Counted from the stretch's first letter, positions 1 to 11,415 are shown. The stretch is DNA of 64,000 nucleotides from Adiantum capillus-veneris (GCA_014529385.2 CM043969.1:14023446-14087445); one strand, 5' to 3'. Made by a program: numbers and translations. Notes: generated by a model from the letters alone, not told the origin.

Positions 1-109
1 TAAATGTGTAACTCCAAATTTTACTACTTCTTCACTTTGATCTTTGATGTGCATCCGTACGTCTTTGGTCTTTCGCAGCATCTGTTAACTGCCGTTGACT
101 CAATTAACA
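1..109 (-). repeat. Element A 3' LTR, first 109 bp only
   Basis: The stretch ending CTCAATTAACA aligns with the outer end of the complete LTR at 8453-9461; both share GATGTGCAT and the terminal CTCAATTAACA. On the minus strand it begins TGTTAATTGAG. The rest lies outside the window. Confidence 0.75.
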
Positions 110-121
110 TTCCCCCCTTCC
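110..121 (-). other. Element A polypurine tract
   Basis: On the minus strand this reads GGAAGGGGGGAA directly before the LTR start TGTTAATTG. That is the position and composition expected of the plus-strand primer of an LTR element. Confidence 0.75.
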
Positions 122-1083
122 GATTTTAGTGCCCGTCCTCGGGCACTATTGAAAGGTGTCCGTGGAGGCTATGGAAGGTTTTCATTGGTTGTTGATGGGC
201 TGATCTTCATTTTGTTGTTGGATTTATTGATGAGGTTCAATTTGCTGCAGCATCTTCATTGGTCTGAATAGTCGATTTTGAGAGATGATGTTTCAATTTT
301 CCATTGTAATAGCATAATGATGAGTCTGTTGTTTATTGATGAAAAGTATGTACAAGAGAAATAGATTGATGAGGTTTTACATTAGGATCTAATACCTGGA
401 TGAACAAAGGGGAAAACCCATTGGGAAAAAAGATTCTTTGGGATATGCGCATTATTGGAGTACTTATTAACATGGAAATATTAATAAAGTACTCAAGGAA
501 TTATGTCCTGATAGATATGGAAATAAAGAGATAGCAAATATGAAAGGGTATCATGATGGAACATTTGTTGCATGTTGTAGTCCACTCAAGGTGCATAGGT
601 GGAAGCAAAAAGACTATCTAATGCATATGTCCAATGGTGGGACATCCTACTTATGTATACACAGAAATGCACGGGAAACAATATGCTGTGCAAGAAAGAT
701 TTGGAGGGGTTCTTCAGAAAGATGGTGTAGCTATAAGAGCATTTGACATGGCTTTGCAATCTGGCACCCCTTTAAGAATGGTTCTCGTTGGACGAGGATA
801 TGTGCTCTCATCTTACTGTGCACTGTGCGTGAGCGTTGGACTCTACAACATGCCACCAACTGTAAGTTAATACACTTTGACTCTTATGCTCATCTCACTC
901 ATCATGAGGGACATGACGTAAATATTCTCAACTCTTCCAGCATAAGCCTAATAACTACGACTCCTAGCACAAAGTGTAATATGACTTGAAGCTTTGGGAC
1001 TAATGCTTTGCTAATTTTATGGCTCAGCAACCTGACTCTAACTATGCCAAAGAGTGTTTTTTGCACCCTGGCGACTTGACTTT
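122..1083. other. Element A 3' untranslated internal region
   Basis: No reading frame on either strand here resembles a known protein. Short frames at 540-870 lack recognisable motifs. It lies between the last gag-like remnant and the PPT of element A, so it is best read as its 3' untranslated part. Confidence 0.45.
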
Positions 1084-1884
1084 TTACATTCTTGTGCTCA
1101 CTACAAGCATTTTTTCAGGTAAAAGTAAGCTTGAATCCTCAAAAAGAGGATTAGTGAAGGACCAAGTTGTCATTGAAGGTTTCTTTTGCCATACCTGTTT
1201 TATCATCTTTGAATTTGCATTCTTGTTGGTTGGGTTGTCCTTCTTTGATTGTGAAGACTCCATTATCTTGATTCTCCAATTAGGCATGTGGATAGGAGTC
1301 TTTGATGTTGTTGTAGGCCTCTGTTGGCTGTAGGAATCTGGCTTTTGACTCGGAGCATTCGAAGACTTAGGAATCCAAGTCTCTTGATGACCTTTGTATT
1401 TCCTTTGTTGACTTTTCTTTGCTCAAGGTTTTGTCAAGTTCTTAAGATCTTCATGCAGGTCTGGTGTAGTTGCAGTCGGCTTGTGGTTGACTGGTAGCCA
1501 AATCTTGGTATACCTTGTGTAAAATTTTTGTCCAAGGGGAAGACTCTTTGAGATCCGTCTTTTTTATGTATCCTCTTGAAAGTTGTGGTAGACTTTAGCC
1601 TCTTTCAATGTTGTTTTGTTGTATACCTGCTTCTTAGGTATTCTAGGATGTTGTCGAGGTTGATACCTTGTGGGCCTTCTTTCTTGGGAGGGACTTGAAG
1701 TTACTTCATATGCCCTAACCTGCGGTTTTGGCACCCATATCTGTCTGTTACCTCCATAGTACTCCTGCTCCCTTGAGCTCCAGTGTGATGCTATCCATCC
1801 CATGTGTTTGTCTTTTTGTGTTGATTTCCCATCTTTAACCCAAATCGGATCATTGACTTTGACTAAACTTCTCGGAACAAACAC
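1084..1884 (-). pseudogene. Element A polyprotein tail with repeated KQ-W-PK motifs
   Basis: The minus-strand frames here carry a short recurring motif of the form [KR]Q[IV]W[IV]PK. Visible copies include VFVPRSL, PIWVKDG, RQIWVPK, KKQVYN, TKIWLPV, QETWIPK and KQVWQKK, spread over about 800 bp. The main frame is shared by 1884-1564 and 1287-1084, with stops between. The same motif recurs at the end of the element B polyprotein (52140-52620), so the two tails are related. The composition is basic and low in hydrophobics, with no catalytic motif. The function is unknown; a nucleic-acid- or partner-binding repeat is a guess. Confidence 0.5.
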
Positions 1885-1899
1885 TTGCTTAACTTTTAT

Positions 1900-2597
1900 T
1901 TACTTTCTTGAGTACTTTGGTTGATATACCTTTGCTTTTCCGGGTGTCTCCATTGAGGTTTCAATTGGGTCAGCAATTGACTTGAAGTTTTGAAAGCCTG
2001 ACTTGCTAGAAGTATATGATCCATGAGGGTTATTTGATGTAGAGGTATATGATGTCACACCTTCTTTGCTAATCGGTGGAAGTTCCACTTGTGTGTTCGA
2101 TCCTTGTGACTTCTGCAACTCTGAATCTGACATTTTTGGTTCTATTGAAGATCTTTGTCCTGCTTTTTCCATGGTCTCATCTTGATTTAACGGTGTCTCT
2201 ATGGAAGGTGGATTGAGACTTTGTTTTTCAATCTGACTTACATCAGCTGATTCAGTTGGCAATGAGTGATTGATTTTTGGACTACCTGTTGATTCTTGGT
2301 TGTATGCAACCTTGTTCTTTTTAACTTCTAGCTTTGGTGGCATTCTTTGCTCACTAGCTATCGTGGTTGCTCTTTGATATGTTGATCTGCACTTGCTATT
2401 TCCTGGTTTTCTTTAAGCTTTTTTGAAGTTCTGCTCGATGGAGATGAATCATCTTCCATAAGCTTTGCTTTGTCATCAGAATCCATTCTATCTATTCTTG
2501 AGGACTTTGTGTTGTCGTCCTTTGGTGACCAGTCTTGGTATTCCTTCTTTGTTGTCTGTGATGACTGCATCTTGTTTGCATTCTGTATGTCTAACAT
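1900..2597 (-). pseudogene. Element A Ser/Lys/Gln-rich polyprotein segment
   Basis: Two minus-strand frames (2597-2358 and 2343-1900) encode polar, Ser-, Lys- and Gln-rich sequence such as SDDKAKLMEDDSSPSSRTSK, ending in TPGKAKVYQPKYSRK just before the KQ-W-PK tail. The 2343-1900 frame is the frame of 1884-1564, so this was probably one protein with later stops. It resembles a disordered linker. No fold or active site is recognised. Confidence 0.4.
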
Positions 2598-2746
2598 CGT
2601 CTAGGCCATTGGCATTCCCATTATGATGTTGTCTGGCATATCCTTTCCTGTGATCACATGAAATTGACCTGTGATAATCTGTGAACTGACTTCAATGGTA
2701 GTGGAGATTATTCTCCATCATTCTGCTCGTTTGTCTCGTGATATGC

Positions 2747-3729
2747 TCACAAATTCAAGAGCATCTTCCAGTTGTGGCTTACCACATTATTTTCCAAGTG
2801 TGAAAGGACATGAGGTTCTTGTCTAGCTGAAAATCTACTTTGCTTTGCTTGAGAGTTTTTCTTTGTTTTCACCAACAATGTTGCACTTGATTGAACTTGG
2901 TTGAACTTTATCTGCATTTTCTTTGCTTTGACCACCTGCTTCTATTGATGTTGGCTCGTTTTGTTGTAATACTACACCTTCTACTTCCAACTTTTGAGCA
3001 TTGTGTTCTTGCATTTGAGTAACTTTTGATCTTAGAAGATCCACTGTGCTTTCTGGCAGAATCTGTCTCTCGGTGACCTTTGTGTAGCCTTTTAGACTTT
3101 AGCTCTCATTGATTTTGGCTTTTATGTCACCTGTTTTTGTAGTTTGAGGCTTTGCATCATCTTCAAATAGTCCTTGACTTCAGGTTTAGCATTCGTAGGG
3201 ACTTGTACAAGGTCATGAACCTGCTGAGAGTCATTGCTATTTGCATCTCAATATGCATATGCGAGCTTGGTCTCATGCAACTGTTTGGACACTATGGGAT
3301 TTTTTGTCTTTTGACTTTGACCGTGGAGATCAACTAAAACTTTTGTCCGTGATGATCTTCATAGAAGAATTTTTCAGCAGATTTTGATGTTTTCTGGGTC
3401 AATGGAAAACTTCCAACAACCATATGATCTTCCAATGGTTTTTGCTCTAAAGGGGTCTACTGGCTAGAAGTTCTTGGGCTTCTAACTGGTGTACCATTTT
3501 CTGGTACTAGAGCTGAGCTTGATGAATTTGTAGCTCCCCCCTTCCTAGGGTGATCACTATAGCCTGCTTCATTGTGAGAGATCAAAACTCTTTGGCTCTG
3601 GTTGAGTCTCACCTTTTGGGATTGTGAAGGCACACTTTGGGTAGCATTGTTGATGTTTAGCATATGTAAGCCTTCTGTATGGTTTCCTATGTATCTCCGT
3701 GAAACATGACAAATTATTCCCCAAGTCAA
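2747..3729 (-). pseudogene. Element A polar polyprotein remnants
   Basis: Short minus-strand frames (3729-3457, 3044-2835, 2935-2747) encode Gln-, Ser- and Lys-rich sequence without a recognisable fold. The frame of 3729-3457 is shared with the gag-like remnants upstream and the tail downstream. Frameshifts and stops separate them. I read them as decayed middle parts of the element A protein, by position rather than by motif. Confidence 0.35.
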
Positions 3730-3888
3730 GCTGTAGATAGAATTATCTTTACCCTGATATTTTCTATCCCATGGGTCTCATATGATATGGGCTTTTGTGG
3801 TTTCAAGACCCAAGGCATCATAGATGCTACACTCTCGTCTATATCTACGACTGTTTTGGTCGAAGTATATGCTCGTTTGGTCATAACA

Positions 3889-4152
3889 TCAAAGCTTTAT
3901 TTTTGATGGAGGAGAATTTGGCTCTAAACAGATTTTTGGATTCACTTGGGTAATATCCTTCATCTCTAGAGAGGCGCTATAATAGATTATTTCCTCTGAA
4001 ATGAACCATCCTTTCTGATCTATCACTGGACGCACTTCTATGAGCTGGCATGTGGGCTGTTCAAACACTAGTTGATCCTTTTTGTATAGTTTCCCTTTTT
4101 GGTCTACATAGTGTGCATATGAATTATGTGTACCATACAAAGCTAACATCAT
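3889..4152 (-). pseudogene. Element A gag-region remnant
   Basis: This 87-residue minus-strand frame contains LALYGTHNSYAHYVDQKGKL and VRPVIDQKGWFISEE. It has a loose resemblance in order and spacing to the N-terminal part of the element B gag (LYKYNNG, LYVFTYTEG, AYDKYGRQYS), which suggests a shared N-terminal domain. The match is by eye and weak. The frame lies between the knuckle-like segment upstream and the polar remnants downstream. Confidence 0.35.
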
Positions 4153-4184
4153 TCTGTCTAATGTGTCCCTTAGACTCGTGAATA

Positions 4185-4761
4185 TTACACACTTGTGGTA
4201 GTGGATGCAAAATCATTTGCAAACCTAACAATCTTTTCAACCTTCGGTGATATCTGGATACATTGACCAAATTCATGCAAGAATTTGTTGTTCAAAGAAT
4301 CAATTTTAAGCTTTTCAGGTGCCTGTGCATCGTTATGCTGATTCTGTACTTGCAGTGTTCTTACCAATGCTTCTAATGGTAATGCAGAATCATCCGATTG
4401 CATTAAAAGTGACGATTTAAATGCACTTACATCGAGATTCACATTTTCAATTTTTTATGTACCTTGCTTGGCGGTTGATATGTCCCTGTTTGTCGGGATT
4501 TCTTGGACAATCTTCAAAAAAATGTCCACCTTTTTGTCCACAATCTGGGAAATACGCCATGACTGGTGGTATTTCATTTGGTTTTGTCATTTCAAGCTCT
4601 AGTTGAGAATTTTTTGCCTCTATGTTGGTCCAGTTGTCGGCATCTTCTTTTAAAACACTAAGCATCAAGTTGTAGAATGCTCCATCTTGACCTTTGCACC
4701 ATCTTTGGCTCGGTTCTCCAATAAGACAGGCTTCAATTCGTTGATCTGTTGGATCTTTCAT
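4185..4761 (-). pseudogene. Element A gag remnant with degenerate zinc knuckle
   Basis: The 104-residue frame (4761-4447) includes the segment MAYFPDCGQKGGHFFEDC followed by PRNPDKQ, and a second short frame follows at 4442-4185. The Cys-His-Cys order resembles a retroviral-type zinc knuckle, and HFFEDCPRNPDK parallels HFIEDCSKNPNK in the second knuckle of element B gag. The first cysteine is missing and the spacing before His is one residue longer than usual. Nucleocapsid RNA binding is the family role; this copy is probably dead. Confidence 0.45.
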
Positions 4762-4799
4762 TTATGGTTCTCGATTATAGATATGACCACTGTAGTCCA

Positions 4800-5720
4800 T
4801 GTACAATGACCCTGATTGCATATGCACTAACTGTATGTTTTGCTGGCTTATGCAAATTTCTGGATAAACACTAACTGTATGTTTTGCATATGCACTAACT
4901 GTATGTTTTGCTGGCTTATGAAAATTTCTGGATAAACACTCGGGTTGACTATCTGAAATTCTATCTGCACTTCATCTTTAAGATTGCAATACCTGGCTCC
5001 ACTGAAGTCTGTGAACATCTAGGAGCTCTCTAAATCTGGCTTTACTCTGATCAAGAAGACCTTGGCTCTTGTGCTGCTTTTGTTGCTCATTAGATATTTA
5101 TGGCCTTCGAATCTGCATATAAGACTTTATCTCCATTTTAGCCATATAGTTGTAAAATTTTCTCTGTTGCACTTGTACATGTGTTACCACTGCTACTAGC
5201 TTTCTCTATTGAACCCTCAGCTCGAGATGAGTCCATGTCAACTGGTTCTCTAAAAATTGTCTCCTAGCAGATTTTGGTATTGATTAGCAAAAAACTTTGT
5301 GCTCGGGTTTGATAAGACTGCTTTTGCCAAAGTACTTTTGGCAGTTGATTTCTCTTAGGCTCACAAGAGTTGATTAACTCTAGCTCGAAAGTGTCAGAAT
5401 TGATTGCAGCCTTTGAAATGATGAAAATCTAGGCCTTGAATAACCTAACCTGTAGATTAGATTGCTATCCGTTTTTTCCACTTGACTTGAATTCAGCTCT
5501 TGTCAAGCTCCCAATTCTTTGTTTGCAACCTAATTCTTTAATCTAAGCTAAGTGAGTCAGTAATTGACATTTCCAAATTCTATCCTTGCAAGGAGCTAAA
5601 GGACTAATCTGCAACTTGAAAACTGAGTTATCATGTATTAATTTTGATCCGATGGAACCCAAAGTTGGCTAGTGGCCTTGTATTATATTGTTCTAACACT
5701 ATACAAGCTTGAAAGTCCAA
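4800..5720. other. Element A leader, unique part
   Basis: This is a non-coding AT-rich stretch of element A between the gag-like remnants and the palindrome repeats. A short direct repeat of GCACTAACTGTATGTTTTGC with flanks occurs twice near 4820-4925. No ORF of note is present. Confidence 0.4.
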
Positions 5721-6075
5721 AATCTTGCTTCTGGGACTCAAAAGTAAATAATCCCGATTCTTTACTTTCTTAGTTTCTACACTTTTTAGGCTTGTTTTGC
5801 CAAGTAATTACCTTTTTGTGGTCTCTAGACAAGTTTGGTTGAGTTTGATCAAGATTTGTCCAAGTTATCATCAATTGTTTAGTGTCCGCAGACTCTGATT
5901 CCAAGAATCTGGCTTAAGTCTCAATTTTGTGATCCAAATTTCACCAAATTTGATTTGTGGAGTCTATTTGATGTGCTTGACCCTGTGGTATACCTGGTTG
6001 TGCAAAATTTCTCAAATTTGGAGCAAATGTAAAGAATCGCGTTATTTACTACAGGGTTTTTTTGGGATTTTTTTT

Positions 6076-6107
6076 CAAAAGTAAATAATCACGATTATTT
6101 ACTTTTG
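6076..6107. repeat. Palindrome, 15-bp perfect arms
   Basis: The left arm CAAAAGTAAATAATC is followed by two bases (AC) and its exact reverse complement. It is one of the two longest perfect pairs in the element A leader. Confidence 0.9.
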
Positions 6108-6631
6108 GTAATTTTTTGTATATTTTTTGTCATATGAGCATGTACACTTGTTTAACACATCAATATAAGCCTATGAGTCAAGTTTCACTAAATCTGAACA
6201 AGAATTATCAAGTCACACTCAAGTTCTCAACAATTAGTACAAATTTCAATTTTTATCAAGGTTTTGGTCGGTTTTGTGAACCAAACTTAGCCTTCACAAA
6301 AGATGTTTGCAATCATGCATAGAGTCTATGGTATCAACCTTGATCAATTTTTGAGCCAAAAGTTAATAATCACGATTATTAGCTTTTGACCTAAAATGAA
6401 CAATTTTTTCAACTTTTTCCCTACACAGTCTTTTTATGATCTATTATGAGCCTATGAATCAAGTTAAAACTTAATTTGAACAAGATTCATCAAGTCAGAC
6501 TCAATTTCTCAACAATCCATACAGATTTCAGTTTTTAGCATGTTTTGTGATCCAAACTCTATGAGCCTTCACAAAAGATGTTTGCAATCATGCATAGAGT
6601 CTCTGGTATCAACCTTGATCAGTTTTGAGCC

Positions 6632-6663
6632 AAAAGTTAATAATCGTGATTATTAACTTTTGA
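6632..6663. repeat. Palindrome, 15-bp perfect arms
   Basis: The arm CAAAAGTTAATAATC and its reverse complement flank GT. It sits 275-285 bp from its neighbours on both sides. Confidence 0.9.
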
Positions 6664-6914
6664 CCTAAAATGAACAATTTTTTCAACTTTTGCACTAGAC
6701 AATCTTTTTATGATCTATTTTGAGCCTATGAATCAAGTTAACACTTAATTTGAACAAGATTCATCAAGTCAGAGTCAATTTCTCGACAATCAGTACATAT
6801 TTCAATTTTACCAAGTTTTTAGCATGTTTTGTGATCCAAACTCTATGAGCCTTCACAAAAGATGTTTGCAATCATGCATAGAGTCTCTGGTATCAACCTT
6901 GAGCAGTTTTGAGC

Positions 6915-6945
6915 CAAAAGTTAATAATCGTGATTATTAACTTTT
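6915..6945. repeat. Palindrome, 14-bp arms
   Basis: The arm AAAAGTTAATAATC, centre GT and its reverse complement form the palindrome. It lies 283 bp after the copy at 6632. Confidence 0.9.
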
Positions 6946-7467
6946 AACCTAATGAATAAATTTTTCAACTTTTTTCCTAAACAATCTTTTTATGATCTAT
7001 TTTGAGCCTATGAATCAAGTTAAAACTTAATTTGAATAAGATTCATCAAGTTTATCAACTGTTCCGTGTCCGCAGACTCGAATTTCAAGAATCTGGCTTA
7101 AGTCTCACTTTTGTCATCCAAATTTCACCAAAATGGATTTGTAGGTCTACTTGATGTGCTTGACCTTGTGGTATGCCCAAATATGCAAGATTGTCAATTT
7201 TTGAAGCAGCTGTAAATAATGGCGATTATTTACTTCTACTAATTTTTTAAAATTTTTTGTTCCAATCTTGACCCAGATCTGTTAAGCACCTCAAGTTAAG
7301 GTCTCTAGCCAAGTTTCATCAAGTTTGGACAATTTTTGGTCAAATGGTCATCAGTTTTCTATCCGCCGGTCACAATATCTTACCAAATTTGGTTTGTGGG
7401 CTTATTAAAAAATGGTAAAACTAGTGGTATGCTGACTTGCTCAAAAAAGTTGAAAAATAGGGCAGAT

Positions 7468-7489
7468 GTAAATAATCGCGATTATTTAC
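7468..7489. repeat. Perfect 22-bp palindrome with CGCG core
   Basis: The half-site GTAAATAATCG is followed directly by its reverse complement. It keeps the intact TCGCGA centre; several sister copies have TCGTGA or TCACGA, as expected after loss of one CpG. Confidence 0.9.
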
Positions 7490-7752
7490 AAAACTCATAA
7501 ATTTTTTCATCTTTTTAATCAAGTGATCATGTACACAGGTTTATCACATAAATATAAGCCTATGAATCAAATTTTATGAAGTTTGGACAATTTTTTTCCC
7601 AATTTACACTCAAGTTTCAAAAAGTCAGTACAAACTTTAATTTTTACCCAGTTTTTGGTCAATTTGGTGATTCAAATTCTATGGTCTTTTACAAAAGTTG
7701 TTTGTACACATACAATGAGTCAGTGTTATGAACCTTGGTCAAATCTAAGTTG

Positions 7753-7780
7753 AAAGTTAATAATCGTGATTATTAACTTT
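7753..7780. repeat. Palindrome, 13-bp arms
   Basis: The arm AAAGTTAATAATC, centre GT and its reverse complement form the last full palindrome of the element A array. Confidence 0.9.
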
Positions 7781-8433
7781 ATGCCCAAAACTTACACTTT
7801 TTTGAACTTTTTCACTAGACAGTCTTTTCATGATCTATTTTGAGCCTATGAATCAAGTCAAAACTTAATTTGGCCTAAAATGTCAAGAAAAAGTAAATAA
7901 TCTGAGTTTTGGCCAACTCTTGAAAATTTTACTTTGAAGAGTCCTTGAGCTTACCCACTGGTTCATACAACTTTTAAGCTTACTCTCCATCGGATTGAAT
8001 GGTTTGGAGTCTTTTCGTACTATTTCTAGATGTAGACGTGAAATTCTACAACTTCCAATAACAACTCACACTTGATTCTTTCAAAGAGAGCAATGTTTTG
8101 AAATCCACCTTGGATCCTAATCTACTCCTAGATTCTCATGCAAAGGGATTGTGGAAAGTGTCCACAAACATTAATTTTCTTGTTTTTTATCATTTCCTAA
8201 GCATTGATCTTAAGACTTGTCTCGTCTCAAAATCCTACTCTATCTTTACAATCCTACAATCCTAAAGGCACTCGGCAAGTAAAACTTACCTCCAAGCCAC
8301 CTCTACATAGCAAAAGACGGCAATCTTAAGCTATGCGGTTTCTAAAAAGAAATTTTACTTTAGGTGAACTTAGAGGAAGTTAATGGACAACCACATAAGA
8401 CGATCGTGTTTTCCCTAGTTTAGGTCTATTCGT

Positions 8434-8450
8434 CCTCGGCAGCGGCGCCA
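8434..8450 (-). other. Element A primer binding site (tRNA-Asp type)
   Basis: The minus strand reads TGGCGCCGCTGCCGAGG, two bases inside the LTR end. It matches 15 of 17 bases of the complement of a plant tRNA-Asp 3' end (TGGCGCCGTTGCCGGGG, from general knowledge). Confidence 0.85.
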
Positions 8451-8452
8451 AA

Positions 8453-9461
8453 TGTGGGACGCATGTCTAACCTCACCATCCTATCTTATTATAGTATTAG
8501 TGAGAACCACGATTAAATTGTCAATCCATGGGACGAAGTTGGCTCGACTAGTGCATAGAGTCTACAAGAGGTTGTCAATCTCTCGAGAAAAAACTAATAA
8601 CTTGCATCTAACTCAAGCTACACTCAAGTGACTGAAATCACCAAAAGCCAATCGCTCATCGGCAAACAAATCACACCCATTACAGCATCAAATGACATCC
8701 AAACGTAATGAAACTTCTAGGACAAGTTTATAAGACCTAAGCACACATGCTTATGGTCTCAAACCCCACTTTAGGTCAAGTTCCAAAATCGTGATTATTA
8801 ACAGCAATGGATTTTTTACCTAGTCATTTTTTACCCAGAATGCATCTAAATGATTAGTAATGATGCCCAAATACCCTGCCTATGCTTAGTTTTTGAGTTA
8901 AAAGTGTAAATTCCTAGTTATGATAAAATTAGGCCACGGGTCGGCGACGCCAAAAGCTAAAAATACTATGAACTTCTTACGTCAATGCTTAGAGCTCTTA
9001 CCTGCGATTGCAATGCAACAAACGTAACTACAATGTGACAACCGAGGAGGGATTAGGAAGCACGAGAAGGAGAGGAGTGAGTGCCGTTAGCTCACGCTGT
9101 GTATTTCTTATCCAAAAACTTGATAAAATTCTTACAAAGTTGGCTTTTATACCTTAGCCAAGGTCTAAAAGTGTAATGTCCAGGGCCCAAGACCTTTGAC
9201 GCTCCACACTTATTGTATCTGCACCCTAGGCATAGTAACTAACCTTTTCTTTACCACTTGGAACTCCCATTGAGCCTGTAACACATTAAAATTATCACAA
9301 TGGCTAAATAAATTGGGAAATTACAATACATGGCCATTTGGGAAAAATGTGAAAAGTCTGTAACTCCAATCTTCACTGCTTCTTCATATTCATCTTTGAT
9401 GTGCATTCATAAGGCTTCGATCTTTAGCAGCTCCTATTAACTAACGTCGGCTCAATTAACA
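8453..9461 (-). repeat. Element A 5' LTR
   Basis: On the minus strand this 1009-bp LTR begins TGTTAATTGAG and ends GCGTCCCACA next to the PBS. The outer end matches window positions 1-109. A half palindrome (AATCGTGATTATTAAC) at 8788-8803 shows that the leader palindrome also occurs inside the LTR. Confidence 0.8.
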
Positions 9462-10769
9462 CACTCTCTCTCTATAACCCACACACACAGAGGATCACAC
9501 TTGCTTCATCTATTTAAAGGTTGCTCGTGTATTCTTCCCCTGTAGCATTCCTCATTTCACAGTGCTTTGATATATTAGCCATACTCTCTATGTAATAAGC
9601 CATTTTGCCTCTGAATACGTATAGTTTACACATGCTAAGCTACTCACTAATTAGCATCTATGATACACTTAACATAGTTGTGCTCGCTCACAATAGAAAG
9701 CCAATTGCCAGTTCAATTCTTTGTGCAAACAGTGAGAAAGAATTACTTTGCTTAAGCACTTAATCTGACCCAATATACTATGTTTATCTCTTAAAAGACT
9801 TAGCAAAATTGTTGGTGGGCACACAGTCTTCAAACGTGCAAAATACGATATTACGCCGGCTCTCATGCCAAAAATATGAAATGATTTCAAAGTCATGATT
9901 TCTTCCTCTAATCAAGTGGATGACTATGCATTTTTTTCAAAAAAAATTCTTCTTCTCAGGTCAGAGGAAGGAAATTAGTTGACTTAAGTGTATGATTCTA
10001 ATTGCATTACACTATCTCGAGAGGAATTTGATATTTTGTGACATGAAATACAAAGTGTTTCTAATTGGTTTTTGCTTACATATGGTCATAACAACTAGTT
10101 TGTAGAGAAAGAACTTATGCTTACTAGCACTGACATGACATGTTGGTTACTAATACTCTACATAAGAGTCTTAAAGCTTCCTTTTTTTCCAATAGTGTTG
10201 CATAAATAGAACTAACCCCTGAAAATATCATAGTTACATGCATCAATATAACTCCTCAAGAGCAGTTGTTAAGTTCTAAACTATGTGAGGTAATAGCCGA
10301 GGTTTTTAAATAAAAACTCAGCTAGACTCTATGTTGCACATGAGTTTCTCTTTGACATGAGGGATAGGAACGTTTTGTACCCTATACTTACTTAAATTTT
10401 GAGAGGAAAAACATCTATATTGTATATAATGGAGCTTAACATTTGCAAGGAAGGAGAGAGCCTTGACGTTTCACACTCTGGTTCACTTCAAAGAAGACCT
10501 TAGAAAAAATTCATTTGAAATGAAAAAGTAAAAGGATCACGATGGCTTTCTAAAACAATAAGAAAGTAATAAAATCTTTAGGTTGAGTTTAGCTAGAATT
10601 ATATAAGGTGAAGCACTATTCAAGAATGTCTCTTTTATTAGCGACTGAGTGTCCTCCTCACAAAGAAGCAAACCAAATATACTAGTAAATTTTTTGAAAT
10701 TTGTAGGATTTTTGAGCTAAGGTTTGACATCATTGCACCGGTTTTTCTTCTTTTTATCATGGTTTTCTC
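9462..10769. other. No gene recognised
   Basis: This is flanking DNA to the right of element A. A small CT/CA-rich patch and a TATTTAAAGG box lie at 9462-9520, but no supported ORF follows. A 75-residue minus-strand frame (9896-9669) has no recognisable motif. Confidence 0.5.
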
Positions 10770-10832
10770 ATTAATATATATATATATATTATTAATATAT
10801 ATGTGTGTGTATGTGTATGTATATTTGTATAG
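10770..10832. repeat. AT/GT microsatellite
   Basis: Runs of AT followed by GT dinucleotides. Confidence 0.85.
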
Positions 10833-11299
10833 AACTTACTAGAATTAAGATGAAATAAAATTATCCTTTTAATACTTTAAAACCAAAATAACATTTAAGG
10901 TAAGTCTCAATCATCACTAAAAACATTGAAAGTATCTTAACTCAACACATCTCTAAGGCTTCTTTTAGAAAGAAAAAACAGATAGTTTCTTGCCATGTAT
11001 CACTAATTAACAAGCTTTTTAACCAAAGGTCCACAATTGCACCCAAAATGTAACCCTTTTACAATGGCCTTACGGAGTCCCAAAAAAACAATGTGAAAGT
11101 TCATTATGGTCAACATAAGGCTATGTGAGAGAAAACAAATAAATTTCAAATAACATTTAAAGTAAGTCTCAATCATGCCATATTTTTATGTTCTTCTAGT
11201 CGGTACTCGCTACTCGCAAATGGCTTATATTTTATGAAAGGGCCCCAATAATAAGGTAATTGGTGCACATTGCACATTAGTATTTTGAAACAAAATAAA

Positions 11300-11415
11300 A
11301 CAAAAAGGAAGTAAAATAAAAAGACACATTAAAATCAAAACAAAAGAATATTTTAATGCTTTCAAATAAGCATAGAAAATAATTAAACAATTTAGCGAAG
11401 TGATTTTCTTTTGAA
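11300..11415. repeat. Dispersed repeat, copy 1
   Basis: Phrases such as GAATATTTTAATG, AATAAGCAT and AAAATAATTAAACAATTT also occur in the same order at 63195-63290. This indicates an unidentified dispersed repeat shared by the two flanks of the nest. The rest of 10833-11825 shows no gene. Confidence 0.5.

Larger units (their letters stand above)
5720..7905. repeat. Roughly 280-bp tandem repeats with palindromes in the element A leader
   Basis: The shared phrase starting CTTCACAAAAGATG lies at 6292, 6567 and 6851 (spacings 275 and 284), with a diverged copy near 7685 about three periods on. A second unit type starting GTGTCCGCAGACTC occurs at about 5883 and 7067. Most units contain a palindrome of the form GTWAATAATC-centre-GATTATTWAC. 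Palindromes or half-sites are seen near 5739, 6029, 6076, 6356, 6632, 6915, 7212, 7468, 7753 and 7890. Nothing is coded. Position and periodicity are seen; a role in dimerisation, packaging or regulation is speculation. Confidence 0.75.
1..9461 (-). mobile_element. Element A: large LTR element without pol (partial at window start)
   Basis: This is a minus-strand LTR retrotransposon. Reading leftward it has a 5' LTR (9461-8453), a tRNA-Asp-type PBS (8450-8434), a long leader (about 8430-4800), gag-like remnants (4761 to about 1085), an untranslated stretch, a purine tract (121-110) and the start of the 3' LTR (109 and beyond the window). Positions 1-109 match 9350-9461, which fixes the LTR pair. 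No RT, RNase H or integrase motif is visible in either orientation, so it looks like a non-autonomous large retrotransposon derivative needing proteins from a relative. The downstream reading frame shares a repeated KQ-W-PK motif with element B. Boundaries are seen in the sequence; the parasite status is inferred. Confidence 0.8.

Noticed and set aside
1099-1120. A CACTACAAGCATTTTTTC string resembling a CACTA terminus
   Set aside because: No partner terminus, no subterminal repeats, and it falls in coding-like sequence of element A; most likely chance.
5720-7905. CRISPR-like array (regularly spaced palindromic repeats)
   Set aside because: The spacing of about 280 bp, related rather than unique spacers, plant context and position inside an LTR element all exclude CRISPR.
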